A DNA stretch of 64,000 bases from Actinoplanes palleronii (GCF_016862315.1 NZ_BOMS01000085.1:19828-83827); one strand, 5' to 3'. Positions 1 through 8,642 are shown, numbered from the stretch's first letter. Notes: generated from the letters alone by a model not told the origin. Numbers and translations are program-made.

Positions 1-670
1 TGGGGCCGCCGGCATGCGCGGTCACCTTGATCAGGGTGGCGCCGGCCGACCAGGCCTCGGCCACCGCGGCGCCCGCGTCGGCGGCTGAGCTGATCTCCCG
101 CCAGCTGCCGGCCGGCGCCCAGGCGCGGTCGCTCGGGTAGCCGCCCGGTGCGATCAGGAACGGTCCGGCGTAACGAATCCGGGGCAGGGCCGAACCGAGC
201 CTCCCGGCGCGCGCCGCGAGGTCCCGCAGGGTGTCCGGGACGCCGCCGAGGTCCCACACCGCGGCGATCCCGCCGGCCCGGACGGTGCCGAGGTCGGCCA
301 GGGCCGCGTGCACGTGCGCGTCGACCAGGCCGGGCAGCAGCGTGCCGGGCAGGCGGCGGACCCCGTCGCTCGGCGCCATCTCGGCGGGTACCGGCTTGGC
401 CCGGCCGTCCGTGCCGACCCGGAGGGCCACTCCCCGGCGGAGCCGGCCGCCCCACCAGATCGAGTCGGCGAGCAGCCAGTCGACCCGGTCGCGCGCCTCG
501 GTCACCGTCGGACGCGGTTCCCCGGGCCGGACGGTTCCGGTCGTGGCGGCTCTGGCCGTACGGGAAAAGCAGTTGTCTGTGCCGCAACCCGCACCGCCGC
601 AGGAACGCGGCGGCAGACCGCCCACCTCGGCGTCCGGCGCGGCCGAAGAGGCACAGGACTCCGCGGTCAC
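1..670 (-). CDS. Amidohydrolase family protein, 3' end beyond window
   Basis: This is the N-terminal ~223 residues of a metal-dependent amidohydrolase; the C-terminus lies off the left edge. The PGLVDAHVHAA segment is the classic strand-1 HxH metal site of the superfamily, followed by a Gly/Ala-rich stretch and a LIKVTAHAGG segment typical of imidazolonepropionase-like members. The GTG start at 670 overlaps the kynureninase stop (GTGA), so the two are probably translationally coupled. From that start the protein has an unusual Cys-bearing leader (SCGGAGCGTDNC, about residues 23-34) before the first recognisable amidohydrolase residues; a start further inside cannot be excluded. Substrate unknown. 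Its position behind tryptophan dioxygenase and kynureninase suggests a step on a kynurenine-type metabolite, which is inference. Confidence 0.75.
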   Translation of the reverse strand, partial: MTAESCASSAAPDAEVGGLPPRSCGGAGCGTDNCFSRTARAATTGTVRPGEPRPTVTEARDRVDWLLADSIWWGGRLRRGVALRVGTDGRAKPVPAEMAPSDGVRRLPGTLLPGLVDAHVHAALADLGTVRAGGIAAVWDLGGVPDTLRDLAARAGRLGSALPRIRYAGPFLIAPGGYPSDRAWAPAGSWREISSAADAGAAVAEAWSAGATLIKVTAHAGGP

Positions 671-1887
671 CGCTGCTTCTCGGCCAGGTCGCGGAGGATC
701 GAGAGGCCGTGGTGGACCTCGGTGAAGCTGGTGCTCAGCGGCGCCGGACCGATCCGCAGACCGTCCGGGTGGCGGTAGTCCGGGATCACCCCGCTGTCCC
801 ACAGCGGCTCCAGCAGCTCCTCGAAGCCGGCCCGGCGCAGCGTCACGTGCCCGCCGCGGCGCTCCGGCTCGCGCGGGCTGACCACCTCGACGCCCAGCGG
901 CGTCAGCCAGGCGTCCGCGATGTCCAGGACCAGGCCGGTGAGCAGCAGCGACTTGGTCCGCACCGCCTCGATACCGGCTTCGGCGAGCATGTCCAGGTTG
1001 GCGTGCATCGGCACCATCGCCAGGATCGGCGGGGTGCCGCTGAGCAGCGCCCGGGCGCCGGACGCCGGCTGATAACCGGGACCCATCTCGAACACCGCCC
1101 GATGCCCCATCCAGCCCTGGATCGGCTGGCGCAGCTCGTCCTGCAGGCCCTGGCGCAGGTAGCCGAACGCGGGCGCGCCCGGGCCGCCGTTGAGATATTT
1201 GTACGAGCAGCCGACCGCCAGGTCCACTCCCCACTCGTCGAGCCGGATCGGCACCGAGCCGGCCGAGTGGCACAGGTCCCACAGGGTCAGCGCGCCGGCC
1301 GCGTGCGCGATCCGGTTGATCTCCGCGACGTCGGCGAGCCAGCCGGAGCGGTACGCGACGTGGGAGAACAGCACCAGCGCGGTGTCCGGACCGACCGCGT
1401 CGGCGACCTGCGCGGGGTGCACGCCGGTGACCGGGTCGGTCTCGATCCAGTGCAGGGTGAGGCCGCGCTCGGCGGCGATGCCCTCCAGGATGTACCGGTC
1501 GGTGGGGAAGTTGTCGGTGTCGAGCACCACGGTGCGCCGGTCCGGGCGGGCGTCGACAGCGGCCCGGGTCAGCTTGTAGAGCAGCACCGTGGTCGAGTCG
1601 GCGACCACGGTCTGCCCGGCCGCGGCGCCCAGCGCGACCGCGCCGAGCCGGTCGCCGAGGGTGAGCGGCCAGTCCATCCAGCCGTCGGTCCAGCCGCGGA
1701 TCAGCCGGCCGCCCCACTGGCCGCGGACGAAGTCGTCGAGCAGCCGGGCGGTCGCCTCCAGGGGACGGCCGAGCGAGTTGCCGTCCAGGTAGGAGACCGC
1801 CGAGGTGGGCACGAACCGGTCCCGGAAGGCCGCGAGCGGGTCGGCCGCGTCCAGGGCGGTGGCGCGGGCCAGCAGATCGTCGGTCAA
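667..1887 (-). CDS. kynU: Kynureninase
   Basis: PLP-dependent hydrolase of about 406 residues that cleaves kynurenine (or 3-hydroxykynurenine) to anthranilate and alanine. The family signature SYLDGNSLGRP is near the N-terminus, and the PLP lysine is in GCSYKYLNGGPG at about residue 230. The TTG start at 1887 overlaps the stop of the dioxygenase gene (TTGA); no ATG fits and this gives the usual family length. Its own stop overlaps the next gene by four bases, so dioxygenase, kynureninase and amidohydrolase form a coupled operon. No N-formylkynurenine formamidase of the usual families is visible here, so that step must be supplied elsewhere or by the amidohydrolase. Confidence 0.93.
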   Translation of the reverse strand: MTDDLLARATALDAADPLAAFRDRFVPTSAVSYLDGNSLGRPLEATARLLDDFVRGQWGGRLIRGWTDGWMDWPLTLGDRLGAVALGAAAGQTVVADSTTVLLYKLTRAAVDARPDRRTVVLDTDNFPTDRYILEGIAAERGLTLHWIETDPVTGVHPAQVADAVGPDTALVLFSHVAYRSGWLADVAEINRIAHAAGALTLWDLCHSAGSVPIRLDEWGVDLAVGCSYKYLNGGPGAPAFGYLRQGLQDELRQPIQGWMGHRAVFEMGPGYQPASGARALLSGTPPILAMVPMHANLDMLAEAGIEAVRTKSLLLTGLVLDIADAWLTPLGVEVVSPREPERRGGHVTLRRAGFEELLEPLWDSGVIPDYRHPDGLRIGPAPLSTSFTEVHHGLSILRDLAEKQR

Positions 1888-2744
1888 CGCGGGACTCCGA
1901 TCTCGGTGCGGACGGCGTAGAGCTCCGGGAAGAATGTCAGATCGAGAGCGGCTTTCAGGAACGAGACCCCGCTGGACCCACCGGTGCCGCGCTTGAAGCC
2001 GATCGTCCGTTCCACCGTCTTGAGGTGCCGGAACCGCCAGAGCTGGAAGTTCTCCTCCAGGTCGACGAGCTCCTCGCAGGCCTCGTAGGCCTCCCAGTGC
2101 TGCTCGGCCTGCTCGTAGATGGCGGTGAGGACCGGCACCAGGTCGGCGCGGTACTCCCACGGCTCGGTGACGTCGCGCTGCAGGATCTCCACCGGGACCG
2201 GGTGTCCCTGCCGGGCCAGCAGGTGCAGGAACTCGTCGTACACGCTGGGCGTGCCGAGCAGCTCCTCGAGCAGCTCCCGGGCGGCCGGCTGGTCGTCGAA
2301 GATCTGCAGCATGTGCCGGTCCTTGTTGCCGAGCAGGAACTCGACCGCGCGGTACTGGTACGACTGGAAGCCCGACGACGTGCCCAGGAAGCTGCGGAAC
2401 TGGGCGTACTCGGTCGGGGTCAGGGTGGCCAGCACCGACCACTGATCGGTCAGGGTCCGCTGGATGTGCTTGACCCGGGCCAGGCCCTTGAGCGCCGGCT
2501 TGAGCTCGTCCTTGGTCAGGTGGGACAGCACCCGGCGCAGCTCGTGGATGATCAGTTTCAGCCACAGCTCGGACGTCTGATGCTGGATGACGAACAGCAG
2601 CTCGTCATGGTGCTCCGGAACGCTCACCGGATGCTGAGCACCCAGGACCTCGTCCAGATGCAGGTATTCGCCGTACGAGAGATTCACTTTGAAGTCCCGG
2701 ACGATGTCGTCTTCCAGCGGCCTCGATGCCGACATGGTGATCAC
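1884..2744 (-). CDS. kynA: Tryptophan 2,3-dioxygenase
   Basis: Heme dioxygenase that opens the indole ring of L-tryptophan to N-formylkynurenine, the first step of the kynurenine route. Family segments are clear: LSYGEYLHLDEVL, then HHDELLFVIQHQTSELW with the substrate-pocket residues, and FRKLGTSSGFQSYQYR-like text (here FLGTSSGFQSYQYR) in the middle. Length is about 282-286 residues, normal for the family. The start is ambiguous: GTG at 2744 sits three bases after an AAGGAG ribosome-binding site and ATG at 2735 sits twelve bases after it. It lies 28 bases downstream of the YchJ gene on the same strand and overlaps kynureninase by four bases. Confidence 0.94.
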   Translation of the reverse strand: MITMSASRPLEDDIVRDFKVNLSYGEYLHLDEVLGAQHPVSVPEHHDELLFVIQHQTSELWLKLIIHELRRVLSHLTKDELKPALKGLARVKHIQRTLTDQWSVLATLTPTEYAQFRSFLGTSSGFQSYQYRAVEFLLGNKDRHMLQIFDDQPAARELLEELLGTPSVYDEFLHLLARQGHPVPVEILQRDVTEPWEYRADLVPVLTAIYEQAEQHWEAYEACEELVDLEENFQLWRFRHLKTVERTIGFKRGTGGSSGVSFLKAALDLTFFPELYAVRTEIGVPR

Positions 2745-2772
2745 CCACTCCTTGTGCGCCTCTTGAAGGAGA

Positions 2773-3165
2773 TCACACCGGGCCCTGGTACACCCATCGG
2801 CCGTCGTGCCGGACGAATCTGCTGCGCTCGGTCATCACGCCGGGCGTGCCGCCGTCGCGGTAGTGCGCGCGGAACTCGACGAAGCCCTCGGCGTCGAAGA
2901 GGCCACCACCGGTGCTCTCCAGCACCTCCAGGCGTACCCAGCGCAGGGCGGGGTCACTCTCCAGCTCGTCCGGGCGGGTCTCCGGGAGCCAGGAGTGCAG
3001 AACATAATCGGACAGGTCCAGGGCGAACGCGCTGAAGCGCGATCGCATCAAGGCTTCCGGGTCCGGTGCCGGCTTGCCGTCGTGGATCGGTCCGCAACAT
3101 TCCGCGTACGACGGTGAGCCGCACGGGCACGCCCGGGCGCGGGGGGTTCGCTTGCTACCAGCCAT
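2773..3165 (-). CDS. YchJ family protein (UPF0225, SEC-C motif)
   Basis: A small protein of 130 residues. The N-terminal CPCGSPSYAECCGP segment is the zinc-binding SEC-C-like motif of the YchJ family, followed by a cystatin/NTF2-like body with the typical ALMRSRFSAFA and VEFRAHYR segments. Biochemical role is unknown in this family. It is same-strand and upstream of the tryptophan dioxygenase (28-base gap) and 15 bases downstream of the chemoreceptor-like gene, so transcription could be shared, but no functional link is evident. Confidence 0.9.
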   Translation of the reverse strand: MAGSKRTPRARACPCGSPSYAECCGPIHDGKPAPDPEALMRSRFSAFALDLSDYVLHSWLPETRPDELESDPALRWVRLEVLESTGGGLFDAEGFVEFRAHYRDGGTPGVMTERSRFVRHDGRWVYQGPV

Positions 3166-3180
3166 GCCGGACAGTCTTCC

Positions 3181-3684
3181 TCAGCCCGCCTGCTGCTCCA
3201 CCACGATCCCGCTGATCACCTTCTGGCAGCGGTCCAGCTCCTCGATCAGGCCCTGCATCTCCTCGATCGCCGAGACCGCGCTCTGCGTGTCGGTGCGGAT
3301 CCCGCCGACCTGGCTGCCGATCTCGCTGGTCGCCGTCGCGGTCTCGTTGGCCAGGTCCTTGACCTCGCTGGCGACCACGGCGAAGCCGCGTCCCGCCTCG
3401 CCGGCCCGGGCCGCCTCGATGGTGGCGTTGAGCGCCAGCAGGTTGGTCTGCTTGGCGATCGTGGCGATCAGCTGGACCACCTTGCCGATCTCGGTGCTGC
3501 TCGCCTCGAGCCGCTGGATCACCTGCACCGCGGTCTCCGCGGCGTGCACGGCGGCCTGGGTGGCGGTGGCCATGTCGTTGCTGACGTTGGCCAGCCGGAA
3601 CACCGAGTCACGCTGCCGGTCGTGCGCCGACTGGTCCCCCGCGCCGCCGGAGGACCAGCTGTCGTTCTGATCCCAGTCGGTCAT
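3181..3684 (-). CDS. Stand-alone methyl-accepting chemotaxis signalling domain
   Basis: A soluble 167-residue protein made almost entirely of the cytoplasmic tip of a chemoreceptor. It contains the highly conserved hairpin (KQTNLLALNATIEAARAGE, then GRGFAVVASEVKDLA), which binds CheA and CheW in full receptors. There is no membrane segment, HAMP domain, sensor domain or signal peptide, and the flanking coiled-coil arms are short. Start ATG 3684 is chosen because a GGGA ribosome site precedes it; upstream codons run into repeats. It may be a soluble scaffold or competitor in a chemosensory or cell-organisation array, or a remnant of a larger receptor. No che genes are in the window. Confidence 0.82.
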   Translation of the reverse strand: MTDWDQNDSWSSGGAGDQSAHDRQRDSVFRLANVSNDMATATQAAVHAAETAVQVIQRLEASSTEIGKVVQLIATIAKQTNLLALNATIEAARAGEAGRGFAVVASEVKDLANETATATSEIGSQVGGIRTDTQSAVSAIEEMQGLIEELDRCQKVISGIVVEQQAG

Positions 3685-3760
3685 GTGGTGGGGTCCCTTT
3701 CTTACCGGTAGCCCCCAACATCCCACCCCTCCACCCGGGGCGGGCGGTTTTCGACAACCT

Positions 3761-3837
3761 CGCCGCGCTCGCCGTCAGGCAGCCGCTCGCCGCGCTCGCC
3801 GTCAGGCAGCCGCTCGCCCGCTCGCCGTTATGCAAGC
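3761..3837. repeat. 27-bp tandem repeat
   Basis: Two perfect head-to-tail copies of a 27-base unit (3761-3787 and 3788-3814), beginning CGCCGCGCTCGCCGTCAGGC, followed by a degraded third copy to about 3837. It sits in the 350-base divergent gap between the chemoreceptor-like gene and the LacI gene. A short minus-strand frame reads through it, but nothing supports coding. Confidence 0.85.
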
Positions 3838-3948
3838 GTGAGGTAAGCCCTGTCAGCACGAAGCGCGACGGTTAACCGGGTAAGTCCCGGGCGAACCGCG
3901 GCACACGCTCACCGCCCGTGAAACATCTTGGAAACTTAAAAGCTGCGC

Positions 3949-4038
3949 CTGCAACGATCGGCAAGCACTGTCATCAATTCCGAAATCGGCCGCAAAAGAC
4001 GGTTCAGTTTTTGCAACATCCTGACGTAGGATTCCGGC
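3949..4038 (+). promoter_or_regulatory. Putative lacI promoter (leaderless) and operator
   Basis: A TAGGAT -10 hexamer (4027-4032) lies six bases before the GTG start at 4039, so transcription would begin at or next to the start codon; no ribosome-binding site is visible. Upstream at 3949-3965 a partial dyad contains ACGATCG, the same seven bases found upstream of the sugar-binding protein gene (5196-5202). This could be an autoregulatory LacI site; the operator call is tentative. Confidence 0.4.
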
Positions 4039-5052
4039 GTGACCAAACGTCTTGCCGAGGTGGCGAAGAAGGCCGGGGTCAGCGAGGCAACCGTCAGCCG
4101 GGTGCTCAACGGCCGCAGCGGCGTCTCCGAGGCCACCCGCGCCTCGGTCCTCACCGCCCTCGATGTCCTGGGCTACGAACGCCCCACCAAACTCCGTGGC
4201 GAGCGCGGCCGGCTGGTCGGCCTGGTGCTCCCCGAACTGCAGAACCCGATCTTCCCGGCGCTCGCCGAGGTGGTGACCGCCTCGCTCGCCCAGCGCGGCT
4301 TCACCCCGGCACTGTGCGCCCGGACCATCGGCGGCGTCCCCGAGTCGGACTACGTCGAGATGCTGCTCGACCACCAGGTCTCCGGCGTCATCTTCGCCGG
4401 CGGGTCGTATGCGCTGGCCGACGCCTCGCACGAGCACTACCGCCGGCTCACCGACCGCGGGCTGCCGGTGGTGCTGGTCAACGCGGGCGTCGACGAGCTG
4501 GGCTTCCCCCGGGTGTCCACCGACGACGCGGTGGCGGTCGAGCAGGCGTACGGGCACCTGCGCTCCCTCGGCCACGAGCGGATCGGCATGGTGCTCGGCC
4601 CGGAGGGCCACATCCCGTCGCGCCGCAAGCTGGCCGCGATGATCCAGGCGGCCGGCTGGCCGGACACCGGAGTGTCGTCGGATCACCAGTGGGTCGAGCG
4701 CTCCAGCTTCTCGATGGAGGGCGCCCGGGTCGCCGCGGCCAAGCTGATCGAGCGCGGCGCCACCGGCATCATCTGCGCCAGCGACGTGCTGGCGCTCGGC
4801 GCGATCCGGGCCGCCCGGCGGCTGGGCCGGCAGGTGCCGGCCGACGTGTCGGTGGTCGGCTTCGACGACTCGGCGTTCATGACCTGCACCGATCCGCCGC
4901 TGACCACGGTCCGGCAGCCGATCGAGACGATGGGCCAGGCGGCGGTGGACCTGCTGGTCAGCCAGATCGAGGAGACCAACGTGCCGAGCGACGAGCTGCT
5001 CTTCGAGCCGGAGCTCGTGGTCCGCGGATCGACAGCTCCCGCCCCTCGATAG
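4039..5052 (+). CDS. LacI family transcriptional regulator
   Basis: 337 residues. The N-terminal helix-turn-helix (RLAEVAKKAGVSEATVSRVL) and hinge are canonical LacI, and the rest is a type-1 periplasmic-binding-protein effector domain (VGLVLPELQNPIFPALAEVV, then SVVGFDDSAFM near the C-terminus). It lies directly upstream of, and co-oriented with, the sugar-binding protein, permease and alpha-glucosidase genes, so it very likely represses that locus and is released by an imported gluco-oligosaccharide. A rho-independent terminator follows, so it is transcribed separately from the transporter genes. Confidence 0.93.
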   Translation: MTKRLAEVAKKAGVSEATVSRVLNGRSGVSEATRASVLTALDVLGYERPTKLRGERGRLVGLVLPELQNPIFPALAEVVTASLAQRGFTPALCARTIGGVPESDYVEMLLDHQVSGVIFAGGSYALADASHEHYRRLTDRGLPVVLVNAGVDELGFPRVSTDDAVAVEQAYGHLRSLGHERIGMVLGPEGHIPSRRKLAAMIQAAGWPDTGVSSDHQWVERSSFSMEGARVAAAKLIERGATGIICASDVLALGAIRAARRLGRQVPADVSVVGFDDSAFMTCTDPPLTTVRQPIETMGQAAVDLLVSQIEETNVPSDELLFEPELVVRGSTAPAPR

Positions 5053-5064
5053 ACGCCGCAAACC

Positions 5065-5106
5065 GACGGCCGTCGACCGCATCTTGCGGTGGACGGCCGT
5101 TTTTTC
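5065..5106 (+). terminator. Rho-independent terminator after lacI
   Basis: A 15-base stem with one mismatch (ACGGCCGTCGACCGC at 5065 pairing with GCGGTGGACGGCCGT ending at 5100), a short loop, then six T residues. Confidence 0.88.
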
Positions 5107-5195
5107 ATGCCCGCCGACCGGGCGAAGGCCGGGAAATCACCTCAAACCACACCGCTGTCAACATCTGCCATCGCAATGTCGCGTCTTTTCAGTGC

Positions 5196-5236
5196 ACGAT
5201 CGAAACCTTGCGGAAATGAGTACGCCTCGCTACGGT
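5196..5236 (+). promoter_or_regulatory. Promoter/operator region of the sugar ABC operon
   Basis: TTGCGG (5208-5213) and TACGGT (5231-5236) are separated by exactly 17 bases, a plausible housekeeping-sigma promoter, leaving a leader of about 110 bases. The ACGATCG word shared with the lacI upstream region sits at 5196-5202, overlapping the upstream edge of the -35, where a repressor would block polymerase. Confidence 0.45.
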
Positions 5237-5353
5237 GACTCCACTCACAGAGCTGACCACGGCGAGTGCCGGAGCGTCGACTCTGCGAACACGTGCATCG
5301 ATGAAATCGCAGCTGTAGCTAAGCCAGATACCCGTTCCCGAAGGGATGGACAG

Positions 5354-6733
5354 ATGTCCGCACCGCAGTACCGGAAGGCCGTGGCGTACGCGCTCGCGGC
5401 CGGCCTGGGACTCAGTCTCGCGGCGTGCTCCACGAAGAGCGACGACGCGGCGACCGACGCCAACGGCAAGGTCACCATCACGGTCGACTGCCAGCCGGTC
5501 GGTACCGAGAAGGACCTCCTGGCGAACTGGAACGCCGACGTCGCCGCGTTCCAGAAGGACAACCCCGACATCACCATCAAGAGCGTCAGCGTCGGCCAGC
5601 AGTGCAACAACCCGCCGGACTTCACCGCCCGGCTGGCCGGCGGCACGATGACCGACGTCTTCTACGGCTACATGACCGACCTGTCCCAGGTGCTCGACTC
5701 CGGCCAGGCGATGGACATCACCGAGTACGCGAACAAGGACACCGTCCCGACCTTCGACAGCATCGACCCGGCGCTGACCAAGGTCTTCACCGACGGCGGC
5801 AAGCTCTACGCCCTGCCGGTGAAGAACTACTCGATGGGCCTGGTCTACAACAAGACGCTGTTCCAGAAGGCCGGACTCGACCCGGCCAGCCCGCCGAAGA
5901 CCTGGGCCGAGGTGCGCACCGCGGCCAAGAAGATCGCGGACGCCGACAAGGGCGCCGCCGGCTACGCGGAGTACAGCGCGGGCAACACCGGCGGCTGGCA
6001 CTTCACCGCCGAGCTGTACTCGCAGGGCGGTCAGGTCCTCAGCGAGGACGGCAAGAAGGCCGACTTCAACAACGCGCTCGGCAAGCAGGTCCTGCAGAAC
6101 CTCAAGGACATGCGGTACGGCGACAACAGCATGGGCACCCGCCAGCTGCTGCAGTGGGGCGACCTGCTGACCAACGCGGCGGCCGGCAAGGTCGGCATGT
6201 TCGTCGGCGCGCCGGACGCCACCCAGGCGATCGTCAGCCAGTTCAAGGGCAAGTACGAGGACTGGGCGGTGGCCCCGCTCCCCGGCCAGGACGGTCTCGC
6301 GAAGTCGACCCTCGGTGGCGGCGAGGGCTACTTCTTCAAGAAGGGCCTCACCCCGGAGCAGGTCAAGGCCGGCCTCAAGTGGGTCGCCTACGAGAAGCTG
6401 ACCGTCGGCAAGGGCCAGTTCGACTACCCGCGGGCCAAGCCGCAGAACTACCCGGTCGGTGTGCCGCAGCCGCTGCTGTTCGCACCGGGCACCGAGGCGC
6501 AGAAGGCCGAGGTCGAGCTGCGCAAGGCGAACGCCAACGTCGACCCGGCGATCTACGCGCTGTTCGAGAACCAGCAGCTCCCGATCAAGGGTGAGCCGAC
6601 CAACGCGCAGGCGATCTACGCGGTGCTCGACTCGGCGATGTCCGGGGTGCTGACCAACCCGAACGCGAACATCGACGAGCTGCTCAAGACCGCGGAGACC
6701 AAGGTCAACCAGCTGCTGGCCGCCGGTAGCTGA
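5354..6733 (+). CDS. Extracellular solute-binding lipoprotein (sugar ABC importer)
   Basis: 459 residues. A signal peptide ends in the lipobox LSLAAC, so the mature protein should be lipid-anchored outside the membrane. The body is a family 1 (MalE-type) sugar-binding protein with DVFYGYMTDLSQVL and GKLYALPVKNYSMGLVYN segments typical of alpha-glucoside or maltodextrin binders. The ATG at 5354 is chosen because AAGGGA precedes it and the signal peptide then begins correctly. A strong hairpin after its stop separates it from the permeases, the usual device for making more binding protein than permease. The likely ligand is an oligosaccharide released by the two downstream glucanases. Confidence 0.92.
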   Translation: MSAPQYRKAVAYALAAGLGLSLAACSTKSDDAATDANGKVTITVDCQPVGTEKDLLANWNADVAAFQKDNPDITIKSVSVGQQCNNPPDFTARLAGGTMTDVFYGYMTDLSQVLDSGQAMDITEYANKDTVPTFDSIDPALTKVFTDGGKLYALPVKNYSMGLVYNKTLFQKAGLDPASPPKTWAEVRTAAKKIADADKGAAGYAEYSAGNTGGWHFTAELYSQGGQVLSEDGKKADFNNALGKQVLQNLKDMRYGDNSMGTRQLLQWGDLLTNAAAGKVGMFVGAPDATQAIVSQFKGKYEDWAVAPLPGQDGLAKSTLGGGEGYFFKKGLTPEQVKAGLKWVAYEKLTVGKGQFDYPRAKPQNYPVGVPQPLLFAPGTEAQKAEVELRKANANVDPAIYALFENQQLPIKGEPTNAQAIYAVLDSAMSGVLTNPNANIDELLKTAETKVNQLLAAGS

Positions 6734-6744
6734 TTCGGCGAGTG

Positions 6745-6770
6745 GTGAGGGCCGGTGCGCCGGCCCTCAC
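6745..6770 (+). terminator. Intercistronic hairpin (attenuator)
   Basis: A perfect 11-base stem (GTGAGGGCCGG with CCGGCCCTCAC) and a four-base loop, directly after the binding-protein stop. There is no long T tract, so it may stabilise the upstream message or terminate partially. Confidence 0.75.
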
Positions 6771-6798
6771 CCTTCTCTTCAAGTGCAGGAGTTTTCCG

Positions 6799-7746
6799 TT
6801 GGCGATCATCACCGCCCCGGGCACCACCGAGAAGCTGGGCCGTAGTGAGCCGGCGATCCGGAACAACGCCCGGCGCAACCGCAAGATCCGCGACAACGTC
6901 ACCGGGCACGCCTTCCTGATCGGGGCGGTCCTCTGCTTCGCCCTCTTCTCCTGGTATCCGATGATCCGCGGCATCGTGATGAGCTTCCAGCGCACCAAGC
7001 GCGGGGTGACCACCTGGGTGGGCTGGGACAACTACACCCGGATCGTCGCCGACCCGAGCTTCTGGCCGGCCTGGAAGAACACCTTCTACTTCACCGTCCT
7101 GGCGCTGATCCTGGGTTACGCGGTCCCGTTCTTCGTGGCGATCCTGCTCAACGAGCTGCGGCACGCCAAGGGCTACCTGCGGATCCTGGTCTACCTGCCG
7201 GTGATGCTGCCGCCGGCCTCGGCGCTGTTCCTGTTCAAGTTCTATGCGTACGACCCCAGCGACGCCGGCCTGTTCAACGCGATCCTCAAGTCGCTGCACC
7301 TGCCGACCTCGCAGTGGATGCAGTCGGCCGACGCCACCATGCCGGCCATGGTGATCGCCTCGACCTGGATGAACATGGGCGGCGCCGTACTGATCTACCT
7401 GGCCTCGCTGCAGAACATCCCGGGCGAGCTGTACGAGGCGGCCGAACTCGACGGCGCCGGACTCTGGCGGCGGATCTGGAACGTCACCATCCCGCAGACC
7501 CGGCTGATCCTGGCCCTGCTGGCGATGATGCAGATCGTCGCGACCATGCAGCTCTTCATCGAGCCGCTGATCCTGGCCAACGGCGCCGGCACCGAGGACT
7601 CCGCGACCACCGTGGCGTACCTGATCTACCAGCACGGCTTCTTCCAGAACGACCTCAACGGCGCCGCGGCGCTCGGGGTGATCATGCTCGTGGTGCTGGC
7701 CGCCTTCTCCGCCGTCTACGTGCGGCTGACCACCAAACAGGACTAG
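6799..7746 (+). CDS. Sugar ABC transporter permease (MalF/LacF-type)
   Basis: About 315 residues with a basic N-terminus and six predicted membrane helices. The EAA loop, which docks the ATPase, is visible as ELYEAAELDGAGLWRRIWNVTIP. The TTG start at 6799 is chosen because an AGGAG site lies seven bases upstream; longer frames run back into the intercistronic hairpin. It pairs with the next gene to form the membrane channel. No ATPase gene is in the cluster, so a shared MsiK-type ATPase encoded elsewhere is expected, as is common in actinobacteria. Confidence 0.92.
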   Translation: MAIITAPGTTEKLGRSEPAIRNNARRNRKIRDNVTGHAFLIGAVLCFALFSWYPMIRGIVMSFQRTKRGVTTWVGWDNYTRIVADPSFWPAWKNTFYFTVLALILGYAVPFFVAILLNELRHAKGYLRILVYLPVMLPPASALFLFKFYAYDPSDAGLFNAILKSLHLPTSQWMQSADATMPAMVIASTWMNMGGAVLIYLASLQNIPGELYEAAELDGAGLWRRIWNVTIPQTRLILALLAMMQIVATMQLFIEPLILANGAGTEDSATTVAYLIYQHGFFQNDLNGAAALGVIMLVVLAAFSAVYVRLTTKQD

Positions 7747-7754
7747 GACGGACG

Positions 7755-8642
7755 ATGGCACAGGAATCCGGAACCCGCACGCTCGTCTCGCAGGCGCAGC
7801 TCCGGCGAGGACGCGGCAGGATCGTCTACTGGACGCTGCTCGCCACGATCATCCTGGGGTTCACCCTCGTCTTCCTCGGACCGCTCTACTGGATGGTCAC
7901 CGGCGCGCTGAAGTCCGGCACCGAGATCGCGCAGACCCCGCCGACGTTGTGGCCGCAGCACCCGGAGACGGACAACTACGTCAACGCGTGGCACGACCTG
8001 AACCTCGCGAAGCTGCTGTTCAACACGTTCTACTACGCGATCGGAGCGGTGCTGTTCCAGCTGATCCTGGACACCGCGGCGGCGTACGCGCTGTCGAAGC
8101 TGCGCCCGGCGCTGGGCAACGTGATCCTCGGCGCGATGCTGGCGACCCTGATGATCCCGGCGATGGTGCTGATCGTCCCGCAGTACGTGACCGTGATCGA
8201 CCTGCCGATCGTGCACGTCAACCTGCTCGACTCGCCGTTCGCGATCTGGCTGCCCCTGGTCGCCAACGCCTTCAACATCTTCCTGCTCAAGCGGTTCTTC
8301 GACTCGATCCCGGAGGACCTGATGGCGGCCGCCTCGGTGGACGGCGCCGGCCCGCTGCGCACCCTCTGGTCGATCATCCTGCCGATGTCGCGCCCGATCC
8401 TCGGCGTGGTCTCGATCTTCGCGGTGACCTACGTCTGGAAGGACTTCCTCTGGCCGAAGCTGGTCATGCCGTCGGCGGAGACCCGGACGGTCAGCGTCGG
8501 CATCGAGGCGTTCTCCCGGGGCACCTCGATGAACGAGATCGTCGCCGCCTCGGTGATCGCCGCGATCCCGACCGTGATCATCTTCCTGATCTTCCAGCGG
8601 AACATCATGTCCGGCCTGACCGCGGGCAGCGTCAAGGGCTGA
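7755..8642 (+). CDS. Sugar ABC transporter permease (MalG/LacG-type)
   Basis: 295 residues, six predicted membrane helices, with the EAA loop DLMAAASVDGAGPLRTLWSI. ATG at 7755, eight bases after the previous stop, with AGGA upstream. It forms the heteromeric permease with the preceding gene. The C-terminus (GLTAGSVKG) is typical of this permease class. Confidence 0.92.
   Translation: MAQESGTRTLVSQAQLRRGRGRIVYWTLLATIILGFTLVFLGPLYWMVTGALKSGTEIAQTPPTLWPQHPETDNYVNAWHDLNLAKLLFNTFYYAIGAVLFQLILDTAAAYALSKLRPALGNVILGAMLATLMIPAMVLIVPQYVTVIDLPIVHVNLLDSPFAIWLPLVANAFNIFLLKRFFDSIPEDLMAAASVDGAGPLRTLWSIILPMSRPILGVVSIFAVTYVWKDFLWPKLVMPSAETRTVSVGIEAFSRGTSMNEIVAASVIAAIPTVIIFLIFQRNIMSGLTAGSVKG

Noticed and set aside
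148..1920. 590-codon plus-strand frame over the kynurenine genes
   Set aside because: Antisense shadow of high-GC coding DNA with no recognisable domain.
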